Under the pieces are notes generated by a model. That model was given only the letters and a program-made list of their open reading frames with translations, had not been told where the DNA came from and did no database searches. Of a stretch of 64,000 nucleotides of DNA, positions 17,887 through 25,247 are shown piece after piece. This stretch comes from Ralstonia pickettii (GTDB lineage Bacteria > Pseudomonadota > Gammaproteobacteria > Burkholderiales > Burkholderiaceae). Position 1 is the stretch's first letter. The number at the start of each line of letters is the position of its first letter. A program made the position numbers and the translations under genes. The stretch is taken from the NCBI RefSeq assembly GCF_016466415.2, contig NZ_CP066772.2, forward strand, positions 558,001-622,000, read 5' to 3'.

Positions 17887-18465
17887 ATGCTTTACACCAT
17901 CCACCGTTACCCCGCCGAATGGATCGACCGCTGGACCATGCACGACGGCTCCATCGCCACCGTGCGCCCGATTCTGCCGCAAGACGCCCCGCTTGAGGCT
18001 GCCCTGGTCGAGGGGCTGTCGTCCGAGTCGCGCTATGCGCGCTTCCTCGTGGGTGGCGGCCGGCTGACCGACGAGATGCTCGCCGCCTACACGCAGATCG
18101 ACTATGTGAACCACATGGCGCTGGTCGTGAGCGTGGCGCGCCCCGACGGCACCGGCGAAGACCTGATCGCCGATGGCCGCTTCGTCGTGGAAGACGGCGT
18201 GGCCGAGTTCGCCATGCTGGTGGCCGACGCGTGGCAGGGCAAGGGCGTGGGGCGACGCCTGTTTGCCACGCTGGTGCGTGCGGCACGGGTGTCCGGCGCG
18301 CGGGAAGTTTTCGGCGAGGTGTTGTCCATCAACCGCCGCATGATCAGCCTCGCGCGCGATGCGGGTTTCCGCGTGGCCAACGTGCCGGGCGACGCCACGG
18401 TCTGCACCGTGCGCTTGCCGCTGGCGCAGGCCGAAATGGCCGTGACGCCGTTCGCCTTCGCCTGA
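17887..18465 (+). CDS. GNAT-family N-acetyltransferase
   Basis: A 192-residue acetyltransferase. The start at 17887 (MLYTIHRYPAEW) has a good GAGGAG ribosome site 6 nt upstream. The first half carries the substrate strand DGSIATVRPILPQDA and the helix LEGLSSESRYARFL-like segment typical of the family that follows AcsPat-like proteins. The acetyl-CoA loop is AWQGKGVGRRLFATLVRAA (about 128-146), the Q/RxxGxG/A motif. The last strand region includes NRRMISLARDAGFRV. The gene is divergent from hxlR-type 17210-17752 and ends in a strong terminator. The acetylated substrate is unknown. Confidence 0.85.
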   Translation: MLYTIHRYPAEWIDRWTMHDGSIATVRPILPQDAPLEAALVEGLSSESRYARFLVGGGRLTDEMLAAYTQIDYVNHMALVVSVARPDGTGEDLIADGRFVVEDGVAEFAMLVADAWQGKGVGRRLFATLVRAARVSGAREVFGEVLSINRRMISLARDAGFRVANVPGDATVCTVRLPLAQAEMAVTPFAFA

Positions 18466-18521
18466 TATTCGTCTTCGCGCGCCTGCACGCGATGCAGGTG
18501 CGCTTACCGTGTGTCTCTTTC

Positions 18522-18546
18522 GCCGCCGTTGGGCGGCTTCTTTTTT
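18522..18546 (+). terminator. Rho-independent terminator after the GNAT gene
   Basis: GCCGCC, a GTTG loop and GGCGGC are followed by TTCTTTTTT. It lies about 55 bp past the acetyltransferase stop codon on the same strand. Confidence 0.8.
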
Positions 18547-18706
18547 GCGTGATTCATCAAATTCAATGTTGCTCAGCGCAAAAAAACATCGCTTTTGTGC
18601 ATGAGTGGATGGGCATAGACTCGTTCGCGTGGCCCGGTGCGTCAGCGGCCCCCCCGCTGCGTGCCGGAGCTGCCTGATTCCAACTCTTCCCTGCCTGCGC
18701 CCACAC

Positions 18707-19141
18707 ATGAGCAACGTCACGCCTGTGCTTGCCCCGTTCCACCTTGCTTTCCCCGTGCACGACATTGCGGCGGCGCGCGCGTTCTACGGCGGCATCCTCG
18801 GCTGCCCGGAAGGCCGCAGCTCGCCGGACTGGGTGGATTTCAACTTTTACGGCCATCAGATCGTCGCCCATCTCGCGCCGGACGAAATCGGCCACCGCAA
18901 GACCAGCGCCGTCGACGGCGACAACGTGCCCGTGCGCCACTTCGGCGTGGTACTTTCCATGCCCGAGTGGGAAGCCGCCGCCGACAAGCTGCGTGCCGCC
19001 GGCATCGAGTTCATCATCGAGCCGCATATCCGCTTCAAGGGCGAAGTGGGCGAGCAGGCCACGATGTTCTTCCTCGATCCGTCGGGCAATGCGATGGAGA
19101 TCAAGGCGTTTGCCAACATGGCATCGCTGTTTGCCAAGTGA
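18707..19141 (+). CDS. VOC (glyoxalase/dioxygenase-fold) protein
   Basis: A 144-residue single-chain VOC protein with two beta-alpha-beta-beta-beta modules. Start [19 protein letters not shown] at 18707. Candidate metal ligands are His12 (FHLAFPV), a central His in VRHFGVVL and the Glu in GNAMEIKAF near the C-terminus. [13 protein letters not shown] is the usual closing motif. The pattern resembles bleomycin-resistance/dioxygenase relatives that include lyases, isomerases and binding proteins. It precedes a LysR gene by 50 bp on the same strand. The substrate cannot be inferred. Confidence 0.82.
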   Translation: MSNVTPVLAPFHLAFPVHDIAAARAFYGGILGCPEGRSSPDWVDFNFYGHQIVAHLAPDEIGHRKTSAVDGDNVPVRHFGVVLSMPEWEAAADKLRAAGIEFIIEPHIRFKGEVGEQATMFFLDPSGNAMEIKAFANMASLFAK

Positions 19142-19191
19142 GGCGGCGCGGCGCGCGTATCCTTGCGCTTCTTCACTGATCCGCGTGCCCC

Positions 19192-20070
19192 ATGCTTCGA
19201 GAACTCAAGACTTTCATTGCCGTCGCCCGGCACGGCACGTTTGCGGGTGCTGGCGAGCGCATCGGCCTCACGCAGTCGGCGGTGAGCGCGCAGATCCAGC
19301 GGCTGGAAGAATCGCTCGGCTTTCAACTCTTCGATCGCACGGGCCGCTCGGCCACGCTCAATGCCGCCGGGCGCGATACGTTGGCCTTGGCCGAACACAT
19401 CGTCACGCTGTATGCCCGTCTGGGCGACCAGGCCGGCGGCAACGAGCAGCGCGGCCTGGTGCGCATCGGCGCCATTGCTTCGGTGCAAACCTCGTTTCTG
19501 GTGGATGCGCTGGTGCAGTTTCGCCGCGAATTCCCGCATTGCCGTGCGCGCATCGTGCCGGGTGTCTCGCTGGATCTGCTCGGCCTGGTGGATGCCGGCG
19601 AGATCGACCTTGCCGTGTTGATTCGCCCGCCCTTTGCCGTACCGGCCGACCTGGAATGGCGCACGCTGGTGGCCGAGCCTTTCGTGCTCCTGGTGCCGGC
19701 CAGTGTGCCCGGCGACGACTGGCGCGCGCTGCTCGCGCATCAACCGTTCATCCGCTATGACCGCCGCTCGTTCGGCGGCCGCCGCGTTGACCAGTTCCTG
19801 CGCGACCAGCGCATCACCCCGCACGACGTGATCGAACTCGACGAGCTGCAAGGCATGACGCAACTCGTGGCACGCGGGCAGGGCGTAGCGCTGGCCCCGC
19901 AGACCGCCGCACAAGGCACCTGGCCGCCCGGCACGCGTGCCATCAGCCTGGGCGACGACACGTTCTACCGCGAGATCGGTCTGATCGAGCGCCCGCGCCA
20001 TAGCCGCCAGCCCATTGCGGGGCGGCTTGCCGATTGCGTTGACGAAGCCGCACGCGCCGAACGCACCTGA
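19192..20070 (+). CDS. LysR-family transcriptional regulator
   Basis: A 292-residue LysR regulator. The DNA-binding helix-turn-helix occupies about 1-60: MLRELKTFIAVARHGTFAGAGERIGLTQSAVSAQIQRLEESLG followed by LFDRTGRSATL. A periplasmic-binding-type effector domain follows from about 90, with GLVRIGAIASVQTSFLVDAL and QGMTQLVARGQGVALAPQ. It starts 50 bp after the VOC gene on the same strand, so the two may form an operon. The effector is unknown. Confidence 0.9.
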   Translation: MLRELKTFIAVARHGTFAGAGERIGLTQSAVSAQIQRLEESLGFQLFDRTGRSATLNAAGRDTLALAEHIVTLYARLGDQAGGNEQRGLVRIGAIASVQTSFLVDALVQFRREFPHCRARIVPGVSLDLLGLVDAGEIDLAVLIRPPFAVPADLEWRTLVAEPFVLLVPASVPGDDWRALLAHQPFIRYDRRSFGGRRVDQFLRDQRITPHDVIELDELQGMTQLVARGQGVALAPQTAAQGTWPPGTRAISLGDDTFYREIGLIERPRHSRQPIAGRLADCVDEAARAERT

Positions 20071-20123
20071 CGGCCCCATGGTGAGCGCGTGATATCCGGC
20101 ATTCAGGTCGCGCGTTGACCAGG

Positions 20124-20147
20124 CGTTATATCGACTCGTATATTACG
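20124..20147 (+). promoter_or_regulatory. ModE-like molybdate-responsive operator
   Basis: The 24-bp element opens with CGTTATAT and closes with TATTACG around a central CGACTCG. Its length and half-sites match the known E. coli modA operator architecture (CGTTATAT, spacer, CATAACG). It lies 30 bp before the modA start, where bound ModE-molybdate would block transcription. The match is by eye against a remembered consensus. Confidence 0.65.
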
Positions 20148-20177
20148 ACCGGTCATTCATCCAACTCTGGGTCTTTC

Positions 20178-20951
20178 ATGCAACGTTTGTCGGTTCGCGC
20201 GCATGTGCGCGCCATTGGCCTGGTCGCCGCGCTGTCGCTGGGTTTTGCAGCGCCGGCATGGGCGGCGGACCTCGTTGTCTCGGCCGCAGCCAGCCTGACC
20301 AATGCCTTCAAGACGATCGCGCACCAGTACGAAGCCCTGCATCCGGACACCAAGGTCGTGCTCAACTTCGGCGCGTCCGACGTGCTGATGCAGCAGATCG
20401 TGAAGGGCGCCCCGGCCGACGTATTTGCCTCCGCCGATCAGGATGCGATGAACAAGGCCGCCGCGGAAAAGGTCATCAAGACGGAGACGCGCCGCGACTT
20501 TGTCGCCAACCAGCTGGTGCTGATCGTGCCCGCAACGGCCACGGTACCCGTGCATGCGCTGGCCGATATGGCGAGGCCCGACGTGAAGCGCGTGGCGATC
20601 GGCAATCCGGCGTCGGTGCCGGCGGGCCGTTATGCCAAGCGTGCGCTGGAAGCGGCCAAGCTGTGGGAGCCGGTGGAGGCCAAGGCGGTGCTGGCGCAGA
20701 ACGTGCGCCAGGCGCTGGACTATGTGTCGCGCGGCGAGGTCGAGGCCGGCCTGGTGTTCTCGACCGATGCCGCCATCGCCGCCGACAAGGTGAAGGTGGC
20801 GAGCCCCGTGCCGCTGAATGTGCCGCTCACCTACCCGATCGCCGTGACGTCGGGCACGAAGCAGCCGCAGCAGGCGGCCGACTTTGTGGCTTACGTGCTG
20901 TCGCCCGCGGGCCAGGCGGTGCTGGCCAGGTACGGTTTCCTGAAACCTTGA
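20178..20951 (+). CDS. modA: Molybdate ABC transporter substrate-binding protein ModA
   Basis: A 257-residue periplasmic molybdate/tungstate-binding protein. A signal peptide (MQRLSVRAHVRAIGLVAALSLGF to AWA/AD) is followed by the family opening DLVVSAAASLTNAFKTIA. NFGASDVLMQQIVKGAPADVFASADQDAMNKA and IGNPASVPAGRYAKRAL come next, then DYVSRGEVEAGLVFSTDA and a C-terminal AVTSGTKQPQQAADFVAYVLSPAGQ. Ser residues in SAAAS and GASD are the usual oxyanion contacts. The start at 20178 gives a normal signal peptide. No modB or modC follows: the next gene is convergent and abuts directly. A ModE-like operator precedes it. Confidence 0.93.
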   Translation: MQRLSVRAHVRAIGLVAALSLGFAAPAWAADLVVSAAASLTNAFKTIAHQYEALHPDTKVVLNFGASDVLMQQIVKGAPADVFASADQDAMNKAAAEKVIKTETRRDFVANQLVLIVPATATVPVHALADMARPDVKRVAIGNPASVPAGRYAKRALEAAKLWEPVEAKAVLAQNVRQALDYVSRGEVEAGLVFSTDAAIAADKVKVASPVPLNVPLTYPIAVTSGTKQPQQAADFVAYVLSPAGQAVLARYGFLKP

Positions 20952-22250
20952 TTACGCGGTAGCCGGCTGACCCGCACGCTCGGCGTCCTTCTTGGGCGTG
21001 CGGTGAATGCGCAGCACCAGGAAGGCGCCCGCCACGCAGAGCCCGCCCGAAATCATGGAAGCGAGCGTGTAGTTGCCCAGCGAGGCCCGCATCATGCCTG
21101 CACCCAGCGTGGCGAATGCCGCGCCCAATTGGTGGCCCGCGACGATCCATCCGAACACGATGGGCGCGGCGGCCTTGCCGAACACGTCGTTGGTCAGGCG
21201 CACGGTGGGCGGTACGGTGGCAATCCAGTCCAGGCCGTAGAAGACGGCGAACACCGGCAGGCCGAAGAACTCGAAGCCGAACGCATACGGCAGGTAGATC
21301 AGCGACAGCCCGCGCAGCCCGTAGTACCAGAACAGCAGCACGCGGCTGTTGTAGCGGTCGGACAGCCAGCCCGACAGCGTGGTGCCGACCAGATCGAAGA
21401 TCCCCATCGCAGCGAGCAGGCTCGCGCCCTTCACTTCAGAGAACCCGTGGTCTGCGCACATGGCGATGAAGTGCGTGCCGATGTAGCCGTTGGTGCTTGC
21501 GCCGCAGATGAAGAAGCTCGCGAACAGCAGCCAGAAATCGCGCTTGCGGGCCGCTTGCACCAGCGTCTGCATGGCCAGGGTGATCGGGTTGGCGCGCGGG
21601 CCTTGGGCGGCTTCCGGCGCATCGGCGGGTTCACCATAGGTGCGCAGACCGACGCTCTTGGGCGATTCCGGCAGGAGCAGCCACACGACCGGCAGCAGCA
21701 CCGCAAGCACGCTGGCCACGATCAGCACCACCGGGCGCCAGCCGTAATGCTCCACCACCGCCGCCATCATCGGCAGGAACACGAGCTGCCCCGTGGCGGA
21801 GCTGGCCGTCAGGATGCCCATGGCCAGGCCGCGATGCGAAGTGAACCAGCGGTTGACCACCGTCGCGCCCAGCGTGATGGCCGCCACGCCCGTGCCGCCG
21901 CCCACCATCACGCCCCACAGCAGCACCATCTGCCACGGCGCATGCATCATCGCCGAGAGTGCCGTGCCCGCCACCAGCACCGCCAGCGCACCGAGCACCG
22001 TCGGGCGGATGCCGAAATACTGCATCGATGCCGCAGCAAACGGCCCCGTCAACCCGTACAGCGCAATCCCGATCGAGATGGCCAGCGAGATCGTGCTGCG
22101 GCTCCAGCCGAATTCGTGCTCGAGCGGCAGCATCATCACGCTGGGCGTGGCGCGCGTGCCGGCCGCGCACAGCAGGATCAGGAACACCACTGCGAGCGCG
22201 AGCCAGCTGTAGTGGAAACGTGGGGCGATGAGGCGGGCAAGTCGCTGCAT
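20952..22250 (-). CDS. MFS transporter (oxalate/formate-monocarboxylate-like)
   Basis: A 432-residue transporter with twelve membrane segments. Start at 22250 (MQRLARLIAPRFHYSWLALAVVF); a far longer open frame continues upstream but is a shadow of the TetR and MoxR genes. Signatures are EHEFGWSRSTISLAISIGIALYGLTGP, NRWFTSHRGLAMGILTASSATGQL and DLVGTTLSGWLSDRYNSRVLLF. They place it in the OFA/monocarboxylate-type branch of the major facilitators. It is divergent from a TetR gene; two palindromes in the shared promoter make it that regulator's likely target. The substrate is unknown. Confidence 0.87.
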   Translation of the reverse strand: MQRLARLIAPRFHYSWLALAVVFLILLCAAGTRATPSVMMLPLEHEFGWSRSTISLAISIGIALYGLTGPFAAASMQYFGIRPTVLGALAVLVAGTALSAMMHAPWQMVLLWGVMVGGGTGVAAITLGATVVNRWFTSHRGLAMGILTASSATGQLVFLPMMAAVVEHYGWRPVVLIVASVLAVLLPVVWLLLPESPKSVGLRTYGEPADAPEAAQGPRANPITLAMQTLVQAARKRDFWLLFASFFICGASTNGYIGTHFIAMCADHGFSEVKGASLLAAMGIFDLVGTTLSGWLSDRYNSRVLLFWYYGLRGLSLIYLPYAFGFEFFGLPVFAVFYGLDWIATVPPTVRLTNDVFGKAAAPIVFGWIVAGHQLGAAFATLGAGMMRASLGNYTLASMISGGLCVAGAFLVLRIHRTPKKDAERAGQPATA

Positions 22251-22295
22251 GGGGTGTCCGATTTCGATTCTTGCTGGGGCGACAATGTGGCATTC

Positions 22296-22345
22296 GTTAC
22301 CGGTCGGTAACAACGTGGTTGCGATAGTAGGTACCGCTCGGTAAC
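22296..22345. promoter_or_regulatory. Two TetR-type operators between the MFS and TetR genes
   Basis: The first site, 22296-22311, is GTTACCG-GT-CGGTAAC, a perfect 7-bp inverted repeat. The second, 22330-22345, is GGTACCG-CT-CGGTAAC, with one weaker arm. Centres are 34 bp apart, about three helical turns. The sites lie 46-95 bp upstream of the MFS start codon and 73-123 bp upstream of the TetR start codon, so one regulator could control both genes. Confidence 0.75.
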
Positions 22346-22418
22346 ATGTCAAGCAACATTCGAATGACACCGGCGCGCCTGGGGGTTTGTTGCCCGTCGC
22401 GCCCGCAGGAGCACCATC

Positions 22419-23096
22419 ATGGCCACCGCCGCCCGTCGCGGACCTCGCGCACTTTCCACCGTTTCCACCGTTAACGCCGGTGATCAGCCCAAACCGACGC
22501 CGCGCCGCATCAGCGGTGAGGACGCGCACGCCAGCCTGCTCGAGGCGGCTCGTCAACTGTTTTACTACGAAGGCGTGCGGGCCGTCGGCGTCGAAGCGGT
22601 GGTGGAGAAGGCCGGCGTCAACAAGATGAGCCTGTACCGGCAGTTCAAGTCGAAGGACGATCTCGTCATCGCGTACCTGGAGCGCAGCGACGAGAGCTTC
22701 TGGGGTTACTTCAACGCCAGCGTGGCCAAGCACCCCGACGATGCGCGCGCGCAACTGCTGCAGTTCTTCATCGATGTCTCCGAACGCGCTTCGCGCCCCG
22801 GCTACCGGGGCTGCCCGTTTGTGAATGTGGCGGCGGAGTTTCCGGACATGACGCATCCGGCGCGGCAGTTTGTTCAGCGCAACAAGGCGCTGCTGCTCGC
22901 CCGCCTGCGTGACCGTGCCCAAGCCGCCGGCGCGACCGACCCCGATGCGCTGGCCGACGACCTGGCCTTTCTGATCGAAGGTGCCTACACCGCGAGCCAG
23001 ACCTTTGGCACCGATGCGCCGCGCCTCATCAGGAGCCTGCCGCGCACGGCACGCGTGTTGCTCGATGCGGCTATTCCCGCGCGCAAACCAGACTGA
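22419..23096 (+). CDS. TetR-family transcriptional regulator
   Basis: A 225-residue TetR regulator. After a basic, disordered leader of about 30 residues, the HTH domain reads ASLLEAARQLFYYEGVRAVGVEAVVEKAGVNKMSLYRQFKSKDDLVIAYL. The C-terminal ligand domain includes GYRGCPFVNVAAEFPD, a segment common in the YcdC/AcrR-like group with a TetR_C domain. AGGAG lies 7 nt before the ATG. It is divergent from the MFS gene with two palindromic operators between. Confidence 0.9.
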   Translation: MATAARRGPRALSTVSTVNAGDQPKPTPRRISGEDAHASLLEAARQLFYYEGVRAVGVEAVVEKAGVNKMSLYRQFKSKDDLVIAYLERSDESFWGYFNASVAKHPDDARAQLLQFFIDVSERASRPGYRGCPFVNVAAEFPDMTHPARQFVQRNKALLLARLRDRAQAAGATDPDALADDLAFLIEGAYTASQTFGTDAPRLIRSLPRTARVLLDAAIPARKPD

Positions 23097-23189
23097 TGTT
23101 GTAGCGCGCTCACGCAGGCGAGACATGGACGCGCGGGTGTCGTGCGATGCCGCTACACTCGGTGGCATTGTTGCCTCGGCTGCACCTCG

Positions 23190-24152
23190 ATGACGCCCAA
23201 CCAAGCCCCGCTGTCTCCCGTTCGCACGGCACCCGCCACGCCGCTCACCTTGCCGGCCGCGCTGTCGCAGGCGCAACGCGCGCTCGATCGCATCGTGCTC
23301 GGCAAGCCGCTGCAGATCCGCCTGGCGCTGGCGTGTCTGCTCGCACGCGGGCATCTGCTGCTGGAAGATCTGCCCGGCGTGGGCAAGACCACGCTGGCGC
23401 ATGCGCTGGCCCGCACGCTCGGGTTGCAGTACCAGCGGGTGCAGTTCACCAGCGATCTGCTGCCCACCGACCTGATCGGCGTGTCGATCTACGTGAAAGA
23501 GAAAGGCGCATTCGAATTCCACCCTGGGCCGCTGTTTGCGCAGGTGGTGCTGGCCGATGAGATCAACCGGGCCACGCCCAAGGCGCAAAGCGCGCTGCTC
23601 GAAGCCATGGCCGAAGGCCAGGTCACGCATGATGGGGCGACGTATCCGCTGCCCGAGCCGTTCTTCGTGATTGCAACGCAGAACCCGTTGAACCAGATCG
23701 GCACGCATCCGCTTCCGGAGTCGCAGCTGGACCGCTTCACGATGCGGCTCTCGCTCGGTTATCCCGATCAAAGCTCGGAGCGCGCGCTATACCTTGGGGG
23801 CGGGGCGCCGCAAGACATCGAACCCGTGTTGACGGCCGTGCAAGTCGTTGCGTTGCAGGCCGCCGCCGATGCCGTGCACGTGGCGCCGGCGCTCGTCGAT
23901 TACGTGCTCGCGCTCGTGAATGCCACGCGCACCGATGCGCAGGTGCAGATGGGCCTGTCGCCGCGCGCTGGTCTGGCGTTGCTGGCAGCGGCGCGCGCCT
24001 GGGCGCTTATCGATGGCCGCGATGCAGTGCTGCCCGAAGACGTCCAAGCCGTATTCAAGGCCGTGGCGGCGCATCGGTTGCTGCCCACGGGCGGCACGCT
24101 GTCGGCGACCGCGCTGGCGCAGCGACTGCTCGACACGGTCGCCATTCCCTGA
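23190..24152 (+). CDS. MoxR-family AAA+ ATPase
   Basis: A 320-residue MoxR ATPase, a chaperone-like AAA+ protein. It carries Walker A LEDLPGVGKTTLAHALA (about 56-72), Walker B VVLADEINRATPKAQSALLEAM (about 118-139), sensor 1 FVIATQNPLNQIG and the arginine finger region LPESQLDRF. The C-terminal lid includes MGLSPRAGLALLAAARAWAL. It is the first gene of a three-gene operon with the DUF58 (12-bp gap) and transglutaminase genes. MoxR partners usually mature or remodel membrane and periplasmic proteins through DUF58/VWA-type partners. Confidence 0.92.
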   Translation: MTPNQAPLSPVRTAPATPLTLPAALSQAQRALDRIVLGKPLQIRLALACLLARGHLLLEDLPGVGKTTLAHALARTLGLQYQRVQFTSDLLPTDLIGVSIYVKEKGAFEFHPGPLFAQVVLADEINRATPKAQSALLEAMAEGQVTHDGATYPLPEPFFVIATQNPLNQIGTHPLPESQLDRFTMRLSLGYPDQSSERALYLGGGAPQDIEPVLTAVQVVALQAAADAVHVAPALVDYVLALVNATRTDAQVQMGLSPRAGLALLAAARAWALIDGRDAVLPEDVQAVFKAVAAHRLLPTGGTLSATALAQRLLDTVAIP

Positions 24153-24164
24153 GCGCATAGCGCC

Positions 24165-25247
24165 ATGGCGCGGTTCACGTCTCTGCTGCTGGCACCGCTG
24201 CGTCTGCTCGGTGCTGGCCTGGCGCTGCTGCCGGGCGTGCGCTTTGCACGGGCACGCGTGCAGCGCTTTCTGCAGCGGCCGCGCACGCCACGCGAAGGCC
24301 GCATCCGCCTGGACCGCAATCACGTCTACATCCTGCCCACTGCGGCTGGCGGCGGCTTTGCGCTGCTGCTGGTGGTGATGCTGCTCACCTCGCTCAACTA
24401 CAACGTGAGCCTGGGTTTTCTGCTGACGTTCGTGCTGGCCGGTGTGGCGGCGTCCGCCATGTGGCAGACGCATCGCAACCTTGTTGATCTGGAAGTGCGC
24501 GGCGCGGCGGGCGAAGCGGTGTTTGCTGGCCATGCGTTGAACGTGGGCGTGGCGTTGGCCAACGTCACCCCGTGGGCGCGCGTGGGTGTGGATGTGAGCG
24601 CCGCGCAAGCCGCCGCGGTGGAAACATCGCTCGATGCGCAGGACGCCATCGTGGCCGCGTTGTCTTTCGCCGATCAGCCGCGCGGTTGGTTCAAGTTGCC
24701 GCGCCTGACGGTATCGACGCGTTTTCCGCTCGGCCTGTTTCGCGCGTGGAGCTATGCCGATGCACCGCTGACCTTGCTCGTCTATCCGGCCCCGGAACCT
24801 TCCGCGCCGCCGCTGCCCGCGAGCTTTGCGCCGGACCCTGGCGACGAAGACGACACGCGCGCCGCCCGCACCCACGTCGAAGAAGCCGCAGACCAGTTGC
24901 GCACTTACCGCCCCGGTGACGCGCTGCGCAGCATTGCGTGGAAGCACAGCGCGCGGCTCGACACCTGGATGAGCCGCACCGGCCAGCAAGTCCGCCACGC
25001 GCAATGCGTGCTCGCGTGGGAAGCGCTGCCACCGTCGATGAACGTTGAACAACGCCTGTCGCGCCTGTGCGCCTGGGTACTGGCGGCCGAGCACGCGCCC
25101 GCCGGCGATGAGCCCGAATACACGCTGAGCCTGCCTGGCGTTGTCATCGGACCGGCACGTGGTGTCGCGCATCGGGATGCGTGTTTGCGTGCCTTGGCGT
25201 TGTGGGGTAAGCCTGCGATGCCGGAAGCCGAAGGCGAAGTCACATGA
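24165..25247 (+). CDS. DUF58 domain membrane protein
   Basis: A 360-residue membrane protein of the MoxR operon. Two adjacent hydrophobic segments at about 62-102 (GGGFALLLVVMLLTSLNYNVSLGFLLTFVLAG) precede an extracytoplasmic-like beta domain. The DUF58 core follows: YRPGDALRSIAWKHSARLDTWMSR (about 247-270). The core resembles von Willebrand factor A domains but lacks an obvious MIDAS in what can be seen. The stop codon overlaps the next gene by 4 bp (ATGA), implying translational coupling. It probably links the MoxR ATPase to the membrane transglutaminase. Confidence 0.88.
   Translation: MARFTSLLLAPLRLLGAGLALLPGVRFARARVQRFLQRPRTPREGRIRLDRNHVYILPTAAGGGFALLLVVMLLTSLNYNVSLGFLLTFVLAGVAASAMWQTHRNLVDLEVRGAAGEAVFAGHALNVGVALANVTPWARVGVDVSAAQAAAVETSLDAQDAIVAALSFADQPRGWFKLPRLTVSTRFPLGLFRAWSYADAPLTLLVYPAPEPSAPPLPASFAPDPGDEDDTRAARTHVEEAADQLRTYRPGDALRSIAWKHSARLDTWMSRTGQQVRHAQCVLAWEALPPSMNVEQRLSRLCAWVLAAEHAPAGDEPEYTLSLPGVVIGPARGVAHRDACLRALALWGKPAMPEAEGEVT

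Noticed and set aside
20952-23771. A 939-codon open frame on the minus strand
   Set aside because: Only the part up to 22250 is a transporter. The rest is the antisense of the TetR and MoxR genes, with an Arg/Gln/His-rich translation typical of GC-rich shadows.
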